Shown here one piece after another: positions 63,961-64,000 of a stretch of DNA of 64,000 nucleotides. The notes below the pieces were generated by a model. That model searched no databases and had not been told where the DNA came from. It worked only from the letters and a program-made list of their open reading frames with translations. Made by a program: the position numbers and the translations under genes. Location: the NCBI RefSeq assembly GCF_047511655.1, contig NC_133390.1, positions 135,151,583 to 135,215,582 of the forward strand, given 5' to 3'. The stretch is from Castor canadensis. Taxonomy: Eukaryota; Chordata; Mammalia; Rodentia; Castoridae. Each line of letters starts with the position of its first letter. The stretch's first letter is position 1.

Positions 63961-64000
63961 TTACTCTCTACTTTCTTCCTTTTTCTTTCCCTGTAGTTTG
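63961..64000 (-). pseudogene. L1 ORF1 C-terminal end, partial
   Basis: In-frame TAA at 63,961-63,963 ends ORF1, 50 bp before the ORF2 ATG (63,908-63,910). Only about 12 Lys/Glu-rich codons are inside the window. In the 51.5-58.4-kb copy this stop is CAA. Confidence 0.7.

Larger units (their letters stand above)
59583..64000 (-). mobile_element. Young L1, antisense, continues past the window
   Basis: The A tail (poly-T at about 59,583-59,607), the 3'UTR with C-rich tract 59,642-59,710, the complete ORF2 span and the last codons of ORF1 are present. It is collinear with the L1 at 51,522-58,368 and of the same family. The 5'UTR and most of ORF1 lie beyond the right edge, so I cannot tell whether it is full length or find its right-hand duplication. 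Confidence 0.95.

Overview
The window looks like intergenic DNA from a placental mammal, most likely a non-murine rodent. I recognise no functional protein-coding gene, tRNA, rRNA or CRISPR array. Almost everything identifiable is a transposable element or simple repeat. The rodent call rests on two things. The first is SINEs that combine 7SL-derived (B1-like) monomers with an ID-like tRNA-derived monomer. The second is a single young LINE-1 family, present in three copies, with a G-rich 3'UTR. A castorimorph (beaver-like) genome is my best guess, but that is recall of SINE and L1 flavour and not a proof. Squirrel-related rodents also carry B1-ID composites.

Layout. From 1 to about 34 kb, anonymous single-copy-looking sequence is dotted with old mammalian repeats: MIR, L2, MaLR/MLT1 LTRs, MER5-like and other hAT fragments, and antisense L1M pieces. 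Rodent-type SINEs and microsatellites lie among them. An AATAAA-bearing end of an endogenous retroviral LTR occurs at about 15.8 kb, and a related copy lies at about 34.4 kb. A GGAA-rich minisatellite lies at 28.7-29.0 kb. A close match to the CTCF core motif lies at 24.82 kb.

From 34.8 to 37.5 kb is a nested locus. A 5'-truncated young L1 (35,177-36,728, + strand) with a clear 13-bp target-site duplication sits inside an antisense older L1. The 5' part of that older L1 appears inverted, and it is interrupted again by a ~190-bp unit shared with 32.5 kb. From 37.5 to 51.5 kb the pattern returns to MIRs, MaLR LTRs, SINEs and an antisense older L1 with several later insertions. One SINE there, a B1-B1-ID trimer, is bounded by a 14-bp near-perfect target-site duplication.

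The last 12.5 kb is dominated by two young L1 elements, both on the - strand. The first (51,522-58,368) is a full-length ~6.85-kb copy with 5'UTR, ORF1, ORF2, 3'UTR and a 12-bp target-site duplication, but both ORFs are broken. The second (59,583 to the right edge) has a complete but broken ORF2 and runs out of the window in ORF1. Between them lie a B1-like SINE, a Tigger-type DNA transposon and the end of an older L1.

No set of genes works together here. The biology visible is the history of retrotransposition. I found no convincing new gene system. The observations most worth checking are the tandemly duplicated L1 5'UTR, the trimeric SINE moving as one unit, the 200-bp unit duplicated into an old L1, and the CTCF-like site.
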